The position numbers and the translations under genes were made by a program. A stretch of DNA of 64,000 bases, taken from the NCBI GenBank assembly GCA_023374025.1, contig SIJG01000038.1:1035104-1099103 (forward strand). The letters are read 5' to 3'. Origin of the DNA: Heterodera schachtii (taxonomy: Eukaryota > Nematoda > Chromadorea > Rhabditida > Heteroderidae). This document shows, one piece after another, positions 40,603 to 50,848 of this stretch. How positions within the stretch are numbered: the stretch's first letter is position 1; each line of letters starts with the position of its first letter. The notes below the pieces were generated by a model. The model had not been told where the DNA came from and did no database searches. It saw nothing but the letters and a program-made list of their open reading frames with translations.

Positions 40603-41847
40603 CACTGTGTTTCATTAGAATAGGGACACCCTATTTTTTGGGAGTTTGACCACTTCCCATGAACCGATCGATTTGAAATTTTAAGTGTACGTAGCAATTC
40701 TTAAAATATTAAGATTCTAAAAGAGAGAAGACGAAATGACGACGGAAAAAAGATTTACGAATTTTTTTCCAAAATTGGGGTGTTCCATTAGAATAGGGAC
40801 ACTTTTTTCAGAAGGCTGTAACTTTTCGAGTTTAGCATTAAAAAATCTGAAAAAATTCATTTAAGCTTATTTTTTTGTACTGATCAAAAAAGTCATTTGC
40901 GACAAATTGATCAGATCACTCCTTTATGGTGATCTGAAAATCATAAAATGGCTTGAAACCCGGGAAATTTTTTAAAAAATTTCTAGGGGGCTTGAAAAAT
41001 TTTTTCGTGAAAAACCATTTAGGCCATCTGAAAGAGAATAAAATTCTCTACAAAATGACCTTTGGATGAGGGCTCTACTTCGCGTCTCCGTGGAGGCGCG
41101 TCTTGTTGAAAATGGATGTCTCAAAAATGAGGAAAAATGGCTTGAATTTGGTCATTTTTTGGATAGTCGGTATTTAGCAAGGCACCCCTCAGCGAATACT
41201 CGCCATAGAGCAATCATCCAAAGACCATTTAGTAGAGAATTTTGTGCTCTTTCTGTACGTCATATTCATCTTTTACGGAAAATACCCCCTAGAAATTTTT
41301 TTTTCGAATTTACTCAGATTTTCGCATTTTTTCAGCCGCAAAAATTTTGTGTTTAATGACTTTTTTCTGGCATAAAGTGAATAGAAAATGCTTATAGGAT
41401 ATCTCTACGTTATCTTAGTGTTGGTTGCTGTTAGTTTGATCCAGCTGGACAAATGATAGAGGCGATTTAAGCCTGTTGGCCCTTAATTTCTCCGGAAAAC
41501 TTTGAAAATTCAACATAACTCTCCCTAAAAGTCATATTTCTGTCCGCGAAATAAACAGAAATGTGAAAAAAGATTTGTTCTTTCTTATTTAACTTGTTTT
41601 ATCAGTTTCTTTTTGGTAGCTGTTGAGGTTTTTCTCAGTTTTCCAAAGTGTCCCTATTCTAATGGAACACCCCAATTTGGAAAAAAAAATTCGTAAATCT
41701 TTTTTCCGTCGTCATTTCGTCTTCTCTCTTTTAGAATCTTAATATTTTAAGAATTGCTACGTACAGTTAAAATTTTAGCTCGATTGGTTCATGGGAAGTG
41801 GTCAAACTCCCAAAAATAGGGTGTCCCTATTCTAATGAAACACAGTG
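40603..41847. mobile_element. Tc1/mariner-type non-autonomous element
   Basis: A 1245-bp unit is bounded by TA on both sides (40601-40602 and 41848-41849). Its terminal inverted repeats start CACTGTGTTTCATTAGAATA and extend about 200 bp (to about 40806, and from about 41644), with few mismatches. Inside each arm, about 180 bp from the end, the terminal motif recurs as GTGTTCCATTAGAATAGGGACAC. This arrangement resembles the paired transposase sites of long-TIR Tc1-like elements. The central part has no transposase-like frame; the 96-codon + strand frame at 41066-41356 shows no DDE motifs. Family assignment follows from the TA duplication and the CACTGTG end. Confidence 0.85.
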
Positions 41848-41849
41848 TA

Positions 41850-43904
41850 CTCATAAATAAAATATTCTATAATTCTAAAATATTTAGCTTTTTTAATAAA
41901 TAAGGGAATAAGGATTTGGTTGTTTTAATGGTAAAAAAATATAATTAGAAAATAATTATATTTAAAAAAACGAAATACTAATATATAACATAATTTTTTA
42001 TACTCAAAATTTTCCAATTTTTAAAAATTCACTATTATTTAATTATTTCTTTGAATAGGCATTGAAATAATACCAAAATGATTATAATAAATTAAATTCA
42101 ATACAAGAACCAATCCAGGACGCAAATAATGAGCGATATCCTGTCATGAAATTAATAAAGATAACTTAATAATCTTTGTTGTCTAGCAATTAGTAATAAT
42201 ATTTATGGATAAAAATTTAAATTTATAATCTTTATCAAAAAATTAGAATACAGTAGGTTTTGTGATACTTAAAAATTAAAGTTGAATAACTATATGCAGA
42301 AATGAATTAAGTAATTGTTTTACAAAAGAATATAAATATAATCAAAAAATCCAATGAAAAATCAATTAATTTCCGAAACATATTAAATTTAACTTGTAAT
42401 TTTTTTCTGATATAAAGGATTCAAAAATTTATATAAATATGTAAATTCAGAGAAAACAATTTTTTCATGAACTGGTTGAACAGCACGATCGAGATGAATT
42501 TAATCGTACATGACCTTAATGCAAAAATTAATAAATTATTAGCTAAAAAATATGAGAACAGAAAAATATCTTTAGTAAAAATTTCATCGGCACAAAAATA
42601 TAATTTATAAAATAGGCAAAAATAAAAAATTGCAAATTGATCTGATTAAACCAATAATAACATAAAAATAAAAACAATGAGACTTCTAAAAGATGCAGTT
42701 AAACTTTTAAAAAAGGAATTAAAAAGTCAGTTTGGGCAAGACATTCGCCATATATATCTGATCGGCACAATATCTCTTTATCATATAAAATCATAAAATT
42801 TATGAGGAATCAAGTAGGATTAGATTTAAGTTTTGTCAATAATTTTAAAATACAAATTAAAATTTTGTATACCAAAGAATAAAAATAATGAACGAAAGTA
42901 AGAACAATTATTACTATAAATAAAAAAACAACCCCTACCCCCGTCGACCAACAATTTCTGCTCCGTTAATCGCGCTTTTAATGTTGAAATTGAAAATAAA
43001 TATGAGCCAACAAAATTTATAAATAATAATCCCAAATTAGTCTAATATATTAATTAGATTAATATTACGTTAGATTAATCAATAAATAAATATATTTTCA
43101 AAAAATTTAAATAGAGAAATTATAAAAAATAAAAGCAATTTATTTAAAGCATTATTTGACTTATAATAAAAAGCTGATGTCGTTAATATGTTTATATTCA
43201 AAAAAAAATACATTTTTGATTTTTGGAAGGCCAATCATCAAAAAACAGTGAAGTTCTTAAAATTGGCAAACTAAAAATCGGTTATTTTAATAGTCAAATG
43301 ATATTTACCAAGCTGTTTTATAGATATTGTAATCTTAATTATAATTAATTATTTTAATTCACTAGCCCATTAAAAAAGAAAACATTCGGCAACTAAAAAC
43401 GCCGAGTTTTGAAGCCAATAGCAAGGGAAAGATAAATAAATACAAAAATTACAATAAATAATTATTTCGTATTTTTTAGAATGATAAAATATTGTAATCA
43501 CTTTTTAATCATGTAAAAATTAAACTAAAGGAAGAAATAAAATACCTATCAAAATTAAATCTCATATGTTAGGATAGAAAAACCCATTTTTAACAGAAAT
43601 AATTTCTTTTTATTTGAAAAATTACTAATTTAAAAAAGTTTTGGTTTATATCGGTTATTTTTATGCTTAAAAAATATTAATCCATAAAAAGAAATATTTA
43701 TTTCACGATTATATAAAAACTGAAAAAATAAAGAAAAAAGAAAATAAATGTCCAAATTAATTTGTGTATCGAATGAATTTCTAATGAGAATTAATAATAT
43801 GAATAAATTTATTTATTATTGAGACTATCCTAAAACAGAAGAGCCCAATTACACGAATAACAATTTTAGAAAAAGGTCTTATAAACTTTTAAATTTGGGT
43901 AACA
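41850..43904. other. A-rich stretch, nothing recognised
   Basis: A-rich on the + strand. One island at 42925-42985 has on the - strand RLTEQKLLVDG followed by a donor-like GTAGGG. Another at 42712-42770 is a diverged copy of 40235-40308. No gene can be called. Confidence 0.5.
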
Positions 43905-43912
43905 ATGCCTAT

Positions 43913-44671
43913 CAGGGATGGGCTTTCGCTTTCGCTTTCGCGTTTCGCTTTCGCATATTTCGCCTTTTTTGGCACTTTCGCTTTCGCGTTTCGCGTTTCG
44001 CATTTTGGCGCGAAACGCGACTTTTACACCCCTAAGAATTGAAATAAATTCCCCTAAAATTTTTCAAAATTTTACCTATAAATTTGATAATTTTATTGAA
44101 AACCTGTTTATAAATGCTCAGAATTTCAAATTTTTCCCCCGGCGGCGCCTATCGGCACCGCCGCGCCCCCAAAACTCCTATTTTTTCTTAGAAAAATGAC
44201 CTAAAATCACCAAATTTGGTAATTTTTTGGTGAAAATCTGTTCTCATCGGCGCCTATCAGCACCGCTGCGCCATAAAACTCTTATTTTTCCTTAGACAAA
44301 TTTACAAAAATCGCAAAATTTGGTCATTTTTTGTGAAAATCTGTCAACAAATTTTATTCAAATTTTCAAAAATTTTCCCGGCGGCGCCTACCGGCGCCGC
44401 CTGGCCCCTCTTCCCAAAAACTTTTTGGTAAAAGCACGCCTCAAAAAAGCTTTTAATTGCTTTTTAAAAATTTGAATAAAATTTTACAAAAAATGATTTT
44501 TCTTTATGATTTTAACTAGAAAATTTGTAGAAAAAATTTCGCTTTCGCGTTTCGCAATTTCGCGTTTTTTGGAATTTCGCGTTTCGCATTTATTTTCATT
44601 TCGCATTTTTTACTTTCGCAAATTTCGCGTTTCGCGTTTCGCATTTTATTTTTCGATTTGGCCCATCCCTG
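43913..44671. mobile_element. hAT-type non-autonomous element 1
   Basis: A 759-bp element with perfect 11-bp terminal inverted repeats (CAGGGATGGGC and its complement) and a perfect 8-bp target-site duplication, ATGCCTAT (43905-43912 and 44672-44679), as expected for hAT elements. The subterminal regions are arrays of CTTTCG / GTTTCGC repeats in inverted orientation (43921-44010 and 44540-44648). The middle carries three copies of the GC palindromic module (44140, 44248, 44378). Its open frames come from the TTTCGC repeats and are not genes. It abuts hAT element 2, and the two target-site duplications overlap by 4 bases. Confidence 0.92.
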
Positions 44672-44683
44672 ATGCCTATCTAT

Positions 44684-45697
44684 CAGGGGTGTGACTTGTC
44701 TCAGAAAAGACGAGAGCGAGAGTTTGGCGAGAGGCGAGAGTCCCCAAAAAGACGAGAGCGAGAGTTTGGCGAGAGGCGAGAGTTCCCAAAAGACGAGAGC
44801 GAGAGTTTGTCGAGAGGCGAGAGTCCCCAAAAACACGAGAGTTGGCGAGAGGCGAGAGGACGAGAGGCGAGAGTTTTTCAATTTTTTTCTGCAGCCTTAT
44901 TTTTTAATTTAAAAAACTTCAAAATCATATATTAAATTAGGGTTACGGGCCCGGGTATTTGGGCAAATACCGGGTCAGAGTATTGCCGGGTCCAGAAAAG
45001 CCGGGTCAGGGCCCTAGCTTTTAAACCGAGTCCAGGTCCTGAAAAATCCAAAAAAAATCTTTAAAAGATTTTATTCAAAAAATGACCAAAACTTGTTTTT
45101 TAAATTTTTTGTTTTTATATCGCTTTTTTGTGGCGCTGTTTTTTCAAAAAAACTTTTTGGAACATTGTGGGCGGGTGCGGGGTCCGGCGGTGCCGGTAGG
45201 CGCCGCCGGAAAAAATTTGAAATTTTGAGTGAGATTTGTTAACAGGATTTGTCAAAAAATGATCAAAGTTTTGGTTAAATTTGTTTAGGCTGTTTAAAAA
45301 AAGAAAAATAATAATTTTTAAATTGAAATATTTTTATTAATTAAATTCAATTAAAATAATGGTAAAGAAAATATAAAAAACTTTCTTTTCCATCGAGGAA
45401 TTGAACCCAAGAGAAAAATAATGAAAGGCAGAAGGTTTAGCCACCAGACCATATTTGAATTGGAGCTATCCAAAAATAAAGAAGACATTAAGGAAGGAGA
45501 GAAAGAGATTTATGATTTTTTTCGCGTAAATTTGAAAATTTTTCTGACTGCTCAAAAGTTCAATCTTTAGGGGTGTATTTTCAACTCTCGCCTCTCGTCC
45601 CAAAAAACGAGAGGCGAGAGACGAGAGGCGAGAGTACCAAAAATGGCGAGAGTTGGCGAGAGGCGAGAGACGAGAGGCGAGAGTTGTCCCACCCCTG
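44684..45697. mobile_element. hAT-type non-autonomous element 2
   Basis: A 1014-bp element starting CAGGGGTG and ending CACCCCTG, flanked by the 8-bp duplication CTATCTAT (44676-44683 and 45698-45705). The subterminal regions are made of GAGAGGCGAGAG / GACGAGAGCGAGAG repeats at the left and right ends. The interior holds a GC-rich foldback at about 44938-45018 (GGGCCCGGGT and CCGGGTCAGGGCCCTA), an inverted copy of the GC palindromic module (45184-45210) and a tRNA-like sequence (45388-45458). No transposase is present, so it depends on a transposase elsewhere. The 121-codon - strand frame at 44516-44881 is repeat-derived. Confidence 0.9.
45388..45458 (-). repeat. tRNA-like SINE sequence, family A
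   Basis: On the - strand an A-box-like TGGTCTGGTGGC (45440-45451) is followed 33 bases later by a B box GGTTCAATTCC (45397-45407). The sequence between them, ACCTTCTGCCTTTCATTATT, is closely matched by 61892-61913 on the + strand (ACTTTTTGACTTTCATTATT). The two are therefore copies of one tRNA-derived repeat. The spacing fits a polymerase III internal promoter, but the cloverleaf is degraded, so it is not called a functional tRNA. It lies inside hAT element 2. Confidence 0.65.
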
Positions 45698-45705
45698 CTA
45701 TCTAT

Positions 45706-47794
45706 GATGTTCACCATAAATATTGTTGAATGCGAAAAGTAAACTTTATAAACAAATTTCAAAATATAAAATTATTCAAACATAAATAATTATGATCGGT
45801 TTTTATGCATTCATATAATAATTATTGGCATTAATTAAATTAAATACTCATATCCAACATGAACACATCAAATAACACGTTTTTCCACTTGGAATGATAT
45901 TTATTTGTAAATAATAAAGAAATAAATTAAGCTATAATTATTCATCAAAAAATATTTATTAATATATGCAGAAAATACAAAAATTATAATTTAGCTTTTA
46001 TCCTAAATTTTTAAAATATCAAAGGAAATATTAACAAAAAAAAAAATTAGAATTTTTTGATTTTATACAAGAGAATTAATAATTTTATTCTAAATGCCTG
46101 CTGCATATATATAAAATATGATTATTAAATAATAAAAAATAATTATTTAAGCATATATTTATTTTAAAAATTACTTAATGAAACAATTAATGTAAATTCC
46201 AATCACCGCCTGAAACCTGTGAAACAACATTACCGCGTCGAATTTTATAGAAAAATTAATAAATTTCAACAGATTTAAATATGTAGATTATGCCGTCAGC
46301 TATTATCATGAATTTTAATTTCTATAGAAGTTTAAAGAAAAGTATAAAAAATATCAGAAATAAATGAAAATTATTACAAATAATAAGAAGTTTTATTTAA
46401 CCCTTATTTACTCGTAAATCTAATAAATGCAATTATAATAAAAAAATAATTGCAAAAATTTAAAATGAAAAAAATGGTGGTTTGAAGAAACTCTGATATA
46501 AAATTGAATGGACATGCTTTTCCGTCATTGCAATGATTAATATAAATTCTCAATAGATTTTTTATTAATTATGTTAGAGAAATATAAGAAAAATCTTAAT
46601 GCTATAATAAAATTACATTAAACTATATTTAACGAGAAATAAATTAGTTGGGAAATATACTCCAATGAAAATTAAATAAGAAATAATCCTATTTATTTGA
46701 ATAAAATTTTCAAAACCAGACTAAGTTTTGCTGTCCTATTTGTTCCATCATAATATAATTCTTGTAATTTTTTTTATTAATAAATTTATTTAAAAACACA
46801 TAAGAGTTATTAACAAAATTAATATGATTATTAAATTAAATCATATTTTCGGAATATTTAAAAATACAAAAATTATTCAACAAGCTTAAACTAAACTAAC
46901 ATCGTCAAAATAAGGTTTAATTTTCTTATTTAACCACATTGGACATGGGAAACGTTTTTTAAATTTTATAATTAAAAGAGATAAAATTTTAATAAAAAAT
47001 TAAATTCAATTCAAAAATATAAACAAAGAAAATACCGATATAAACAAAAAAGGCCCGCTGATTGTGAAAAATCTATCTATTGAAACTTAGCAAAAATTTT
47101 GTTGATTTATTAATTATTTTCGCATAATTAATCAAGTAAATTGCAACAGAAAAGAATGTATTTTAACAACTATTTCAACAGAATTTCAACTTTATAATTA
47201 ATTAATAAATATCAAAATTTAACTTAAAATTATTAATTAGGGCATTCGAAATAATGCTTGTTTCAGATAAAACATTTTCAAAGAGACAACTTTCTTGACA
47301 TTCTTGAAAAGAGTGAATGTAGCAGAAAATTAAAAATAAATTAAATCACATGACAAATTGTTAAATTATTAAATTAATAAAGACTCTTCATTCAGTACAA
47401 AATTTAATTTGTAAATGTAAAATATGTTAATATTAATTTAAAGTTGCCATAAACATTAATTGATTGAAAAATTAAACGAAGGACAATGGATTTTAAAATG
47501 CATCTTTGTGGATTTTTACAAAAATAATTTTTATATCAAAATAGAAGGGATTAGAACAGCTCTTCTATTCCCCAATGAAATAAAACAGAAACTTAAAATT
47601 AGCATTAAATTTTTTTTCAAAATAATGACAAAATTTCTGGAATCAAAGTCATTATCAATTGATTTATATTAAAAAACCAAACCGATATGCAGAAAGTAAT
47701 AAAAGTAAAAAGTACACATTATTATCGTAAATCATCTAAAGATACTCATCAAATAATAAAAATAAACAAATAATAAATCAAAAGTGTCAAAATG
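45706..47794. other. A-rich stretch up to the assembly gap
   Basis: No gene is recognised. A 70-codon + strand frame at 47460-47672 has Lys/Ile/Phe-rich composition typical of chance frames here. The last bases before the gap include an ATG (47792-47794), but what follows is unknown. Confidence 0.55.
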
Positions 47795-48008
47795 NNNNNN
47801 NNNNNNNNNNNNNNNNNNNNNNNNNNNNNNNNNNNNNNNNNNNNNNNNNNNNNNNNNNNNNNNNNNNNNNNNNNNNNNNNNNNNNNNNNNNNNNNNNNNN
47901 NNNNNNNNNNNNNNNNNNNNNNNNNNNNNNNNNNNNNNNNNNNNNNNNNNNNNNNNNNNNNNNNNNNNNNNNNNNNNNNNNNNNNNNNNNNNNNNNNNNN
48001 NNNNNNNN
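47795..48008. other. Assembly gap (214 N)
   Basis: Undetermined bases. The frames that run through the gap are artefacts. The right edge (48009-48057) reads AAA ACA ACG AAG AAA GTG ATC up to GTT GAC TGA in one frame and could be the end of a short coding segment, but it cannot be linked to anything. Confidence 0.98.
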
Positions 48009-48189
48009 CAAAACAACGAAGAAAGTGATCAAGAACGTCGACATCGATGTCGTTGACTGATCGAGGATTAATGGTTTTTATTTCATTAACATGACAAATA
48101 AAATTTTTAAAAATTTGTTAACAGTTTTTAACTCATTTTGGTCACTTTTCCTTTATTTATTCATTAAAATCATCGAAATACAGCAATAG

Positions 48190-48262
48190 CATGCACTGGG
48201 AATCGAACCTGGGACCTCCCCTTTGGTGACCTTTTCACAGACCACTTCGCCACACATACAAA
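48190..48262 (-). repeat. tRNA-like SINE sequence, family B
   Basis: On the - strand the A box TGGCGAAGTGG (48242-48252) and B box GGTTCGATTCC (48199-48209) are well formed. The seven bases before the A box (GTATGTG) can pair fully, with wobbles, with TGCATGC after the T arm, so an acceptor stem remains possible. The region after it (AAATCTTTTTTGG, then CGGACGCTGTGTA at about 48290-48302) parallels the right end of the TA-type element at 56163-56739, which suggests this tRNA-like unit belongs to the end of a related element whose other end lies in or beyond the gap. Confidence 0.6.
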
Positions 48263-48302
48263 TCTTTTTTGGTACAGCAGCTCAGTTTCCGGACGCTGTG
48301 TA

Positions 48303-48728
48303 AAACAATAAAATTAAAAAAAAACATTGAATAAAGATTCACATTAAATCAGAACACAAAAACAAAAATATAATTGTGAAAAACAAAACATAAATCAATG
48401 TTAAGAAACAACATAAAAAGAGAATGCAAAATAAAACAATTGAATTTTATGAGCAAAAAAATTATTATCATCATATCAAAAAAAAGATGAAAATTAAAAT
48501 AGCTGTAAAGGTGTAAAAAAAATGCATATACAAAGGAACAAAAAGCAATACATGCATTCGAAATTGAATCATTTAATATAAAACAAATTGATGAACAATA
48601 TGAAGAAAAACAATGAAAAGAGAAATATTAATTAAAGGGAAGGTTTTATAAAAATTATTCAATTTATTTCAACATTTGGTTTAATTGTATTATTAAAAAA
48701 AACTAAATAGTCTAAAATGGTAAATCGG
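48303..48728. other. A-rich spacer, nothing recognised
   Basis: Low-complexity A-rich DNA between the tRNA-like unit and the next hAT element. Confidence 0.6.
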
Positions 48729-49369
48729 CAGGGCTGTAAAAAACATGCAAATGCATATTTTTTTCCTGGCTTCTCTGTGCTCTAAATAGCAGGAAAAACA
48801 CTTTCTTTTTTGTGTTTGCAAACAAAAATCGGGACTTTTATTTGCATATTTTTGCATATTTCGAGATTTTTGTGCATATTTGCATATTTTGGCTTTTTGT
48901 GCATATTTCAGGCATATTTTGCCATTTTTTTGTGCATATTTTCCGATTTTTTTGCATATTTTGCCATTTTCTGGAAAATTTGTTAACAAAAATGCAATAA
49001 AAACGGAAAATACACCCCTAAGAATCGGCCCTAAAAATTCAGAAAAATACACCCCTAAGAATCAACCGAAAATTTTTAAAAAACACACCACTAAGAATTG
49101 GAAAATTTTCTCAAAACTTCTTCCCCCAAAATTTTTTTTTTCATGTAAAAATGTCAATATTTGCTAAGAGAATTTTATAAAAGAACTGTAGCTCATTGTC
49201 AAGCGTACTAATAAAAAAAAATTTTTAAAGTTAATTTGCACCCCTAATTTTCAAGTTTTTTGTGCATATTTTGCGATTTTTATGCATATTTGGTGCATAT
49301 TTCACGACTTTATTTGCATATTTATGCGCATATTTTGGCCACTTTTCGTGCATATTTTTTACAGCCCTG
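48729..49369. mobile_element. hAT-type non-autonomous element 3
   Basis: A 641-bp element with 15-bp terminal inverted repeats (CAGGGCTGTAAAAAA and its complement) and a perfect 8-bp duplication TAAATCGG (48721-48728 and 49370-49377). The interior is a palindrome-like array of GCATATTT units on both sides of a centre that contains ACACCCCTAAGAATC repeats (49011-49100). There is no transposase. The frames at 48693-49167 are repeat-derived. It shares the CAGGG..T start with elements 1 and 2 but has an unrelated interior. Confidence 0.92.
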
Positions 49370-49377
49370 TAAATCGG

Positions 49378-49526
49378 TTAAAACAAAATGGAAAGAATAA
49401 CGAAATGTAAAGGAAGAAGGAATAAATAAGTAAATAAACAAATTTTCTTCTTTTCTTTTCATTCAATTTCTTTCATCATAATTTTTATAAAGAATTCGTG
49501 TCAAAAAAAATCAAGTTTAAAATCAG
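49378..49526. other. Spacer upstream of the first GC-rich gene
   Basis: A+T-rich, ending in TTTAAAATCAG, which serves as a possible acceptor for the + strand exon that starts at 49527. Sequence composition changes sharply at about 49520. Confidence 0.4.
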
Positions 49527-50045
49527 CAGCTGGTGACTTCCGCAGTGGGACAGCCGCCAGCCGAAGCCTCCAAGAAATCATTGGCTCCAGCGGGGACCGC
49601 ATCGACCGGTGAGGAAAGGGACGGGCGGGCGGGGAACCGTTTTTGGTTCAATCTCTAATATTTTTCTTCCCATTTTTCAGTGCCTTCAGTGTACGCGGCG
49701 CCCGGCACGGAGACGGCTATGGGCACGACATCGCAGAAGTCAGCAGCGCCTGCTGGAGGAGCGTCGGCACTGGGCACCGCATCTCAGAAGACGGCAGCAG
49801 CACATTTCCCTCCCTTCCTTCACAGATATTTCACAATGGCCACTGTCCGTTTGTCGCCCTTTTGGCGTCCGTTGCGTTTGGCTTCGTCCGTCGTCCGTTC
49901 ACTCTGCGGCCATTGCCATTGTCCCGTTTCTCTCCCTTCCGCCCCCTTTTCCTCGTTTCGTTTCGTCTCCACCGTTCCGCCCGGGTGCCCCTCGGGCAGT
50001 GCCGTGTACATCTCCAGGCATTTGCGGAATTGCGCGTTTTTGTAG
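49527..50045 (+). CDS. Ala/Ser/Thr-rich gene piece, two exons
   Basis: Exon 1 (49527-49608) follows an AATCAG acceptor-like site and ends at CCG|GTGAGG. A 72-base intron ends CATTTTTCAG at 49680. Exon 2 continues in phase (codon G|TG). The joined protein reads QLVTSAVGQPPAEASKK, then SLAPAGTAST, and repeats the motif (T/S)SQK(S/T)AAPAG or close variants (TTSQKSAAPAGGASALGTAS, then QKTAAA). This is a low-complexity, probably disordered segment. After about 49815 the frame stays open to a TAG at 50043-50045, but that part is antisense to the cysteine-rich gene on the - strand and loses the repeat character, so the true end is uncertain. The 5' end is also missing. No family is recognised. Confidence 0.35.
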
Positions 50046-50343
50046 CATTGGCTGGAGCATTGGGCACGCAAATTGGGGTTTACGTGGGAGAACATTCCGT
50101 GGCACAGTTCACACAATTGGTCCGCCATTATGCGCATTATCGGGTCGCGTTCAGCCTTCCAAATTTCCCTCACTTTTTCCATAATTTTTCTCCTTTCTTT
50201 TACCAAACATTTTTCGTCGTCCGATTGTGCAGTTTTTCCACTGAATTTGACCTCACGCGGTAAATCCTTCGGGCCGCGTCGGTTACATTCGCCTGCCCAA
50301 ATGTTAGGAGAACCAACAAAAGCAGCAGCAAAAGAGTTGCCAA
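49820..50343 (-). CDS. Secreted Cys-rich peptide, ITP/CHH-like
   Basis: Two frames carry the parts of what looks like one secreted protein. In one, 50343-50290 encodes LATLLLLLLLVLLTFGQA, a classic signal peptide with a cleavage site, followed by NVTDAARRIYRVRS; this frame stops at 50200. In the other, from about 50228, CELC (about 50115) is followed by C-x3-C-x8-C (QCSSQCYKNAQFRKCLEM). The ion-transport-peptide/crustacean-hyperglycaemic-hormone family has C-x2-C-x12-C-x3-C-x8-C; here the second spacing is 14. A 35-base intron (50169-50203, gtaaaag...gtgag) would join the frames in phase but removes one upstream Cys and has a poor acceptor. No ATG lies in frame upstream, so a 5' exon is missing. 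The C-terminal tail (EGHPGGTVETKRNEEKGAEG onward) is charged and ends KYL at a TGA. An unrelated Cys-rich secreted protein is the main alternative. Confidence 0.5.
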
Positions 50344-50425
50344 ATTCAATTTCTTCGGAATCCTTCCAAAATTTGCTAAAGATCGGAAGGAAGCTCGAAG
50401 AATGGGAAAAGAATGTGTGATTCAA

Positions 50426-50848
50426 ATGGCTTTTTCCATCATTTGCAAACGGTGCACCACTTTTTTCGATTTTTTAAATTATTAAAAAAGTTTTTAATAG
50501 AGATCTTGGCACTGGAATACTAACGCGAATTTTTTTGTCTCCGTCCGTTGAAAATATTTTGCATAATTATTTTTTCTTAAACATCGTCTTTATGCATATT
50601 GATAAAAAAATATAAACTACTGAAATTTTCAAAAAACAACAAAATACGCCTTTCCGTTGTCAATTTTAAACTCAACAAAAAAGTGCCGTCCAATGAAAAA
50701 TTTCTCGAAAACCAAAAAATTCCTGCCAACGTTGTCCGTCCGCCTTTCCAATTATTGATTTTCGCGTTTTCCTTTCTTCGCAGTTTTTTGGGACTGTTCG
50801 GCAGTGCTTTCTCGTTCTGAGAAGAAAAATTGATAATCATTGAAAATC
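50426..50848. other. Spacer between two - strand genes
   Basis: No conserved frame. It should hold the 5' part or promoter of the Cys-rich gene and the 3' untranslated region of the gene at 50849-52247. An upstream exon with a start codon for the Cys-rich gene is expected here but was not found. Confidence 0.4.

Noticed and set aside
41066..41356. 96-codon + strand frame inside the Tc1-type element, considered as transposase remnant
   Set aside because: No DDE/D motif, no helix-turn-helix and no similarity to Tc1 transposases that I can recognise.
43918..45762. Frames of 62 to 121 codons inside the two hAT elements
   Set aside because: They are translations of TTTCGC and GAGAGGCGAGAG repeats and lack any domain.
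47732..48056. Frames that span the run of N
   Set aside because: They exist only because N is read as open; no evidence for coding on either side.
48693..49167. Frames of 62 to 119 codons in hAT element 3
   Set aside because: Products of GCATATTTT repeats.
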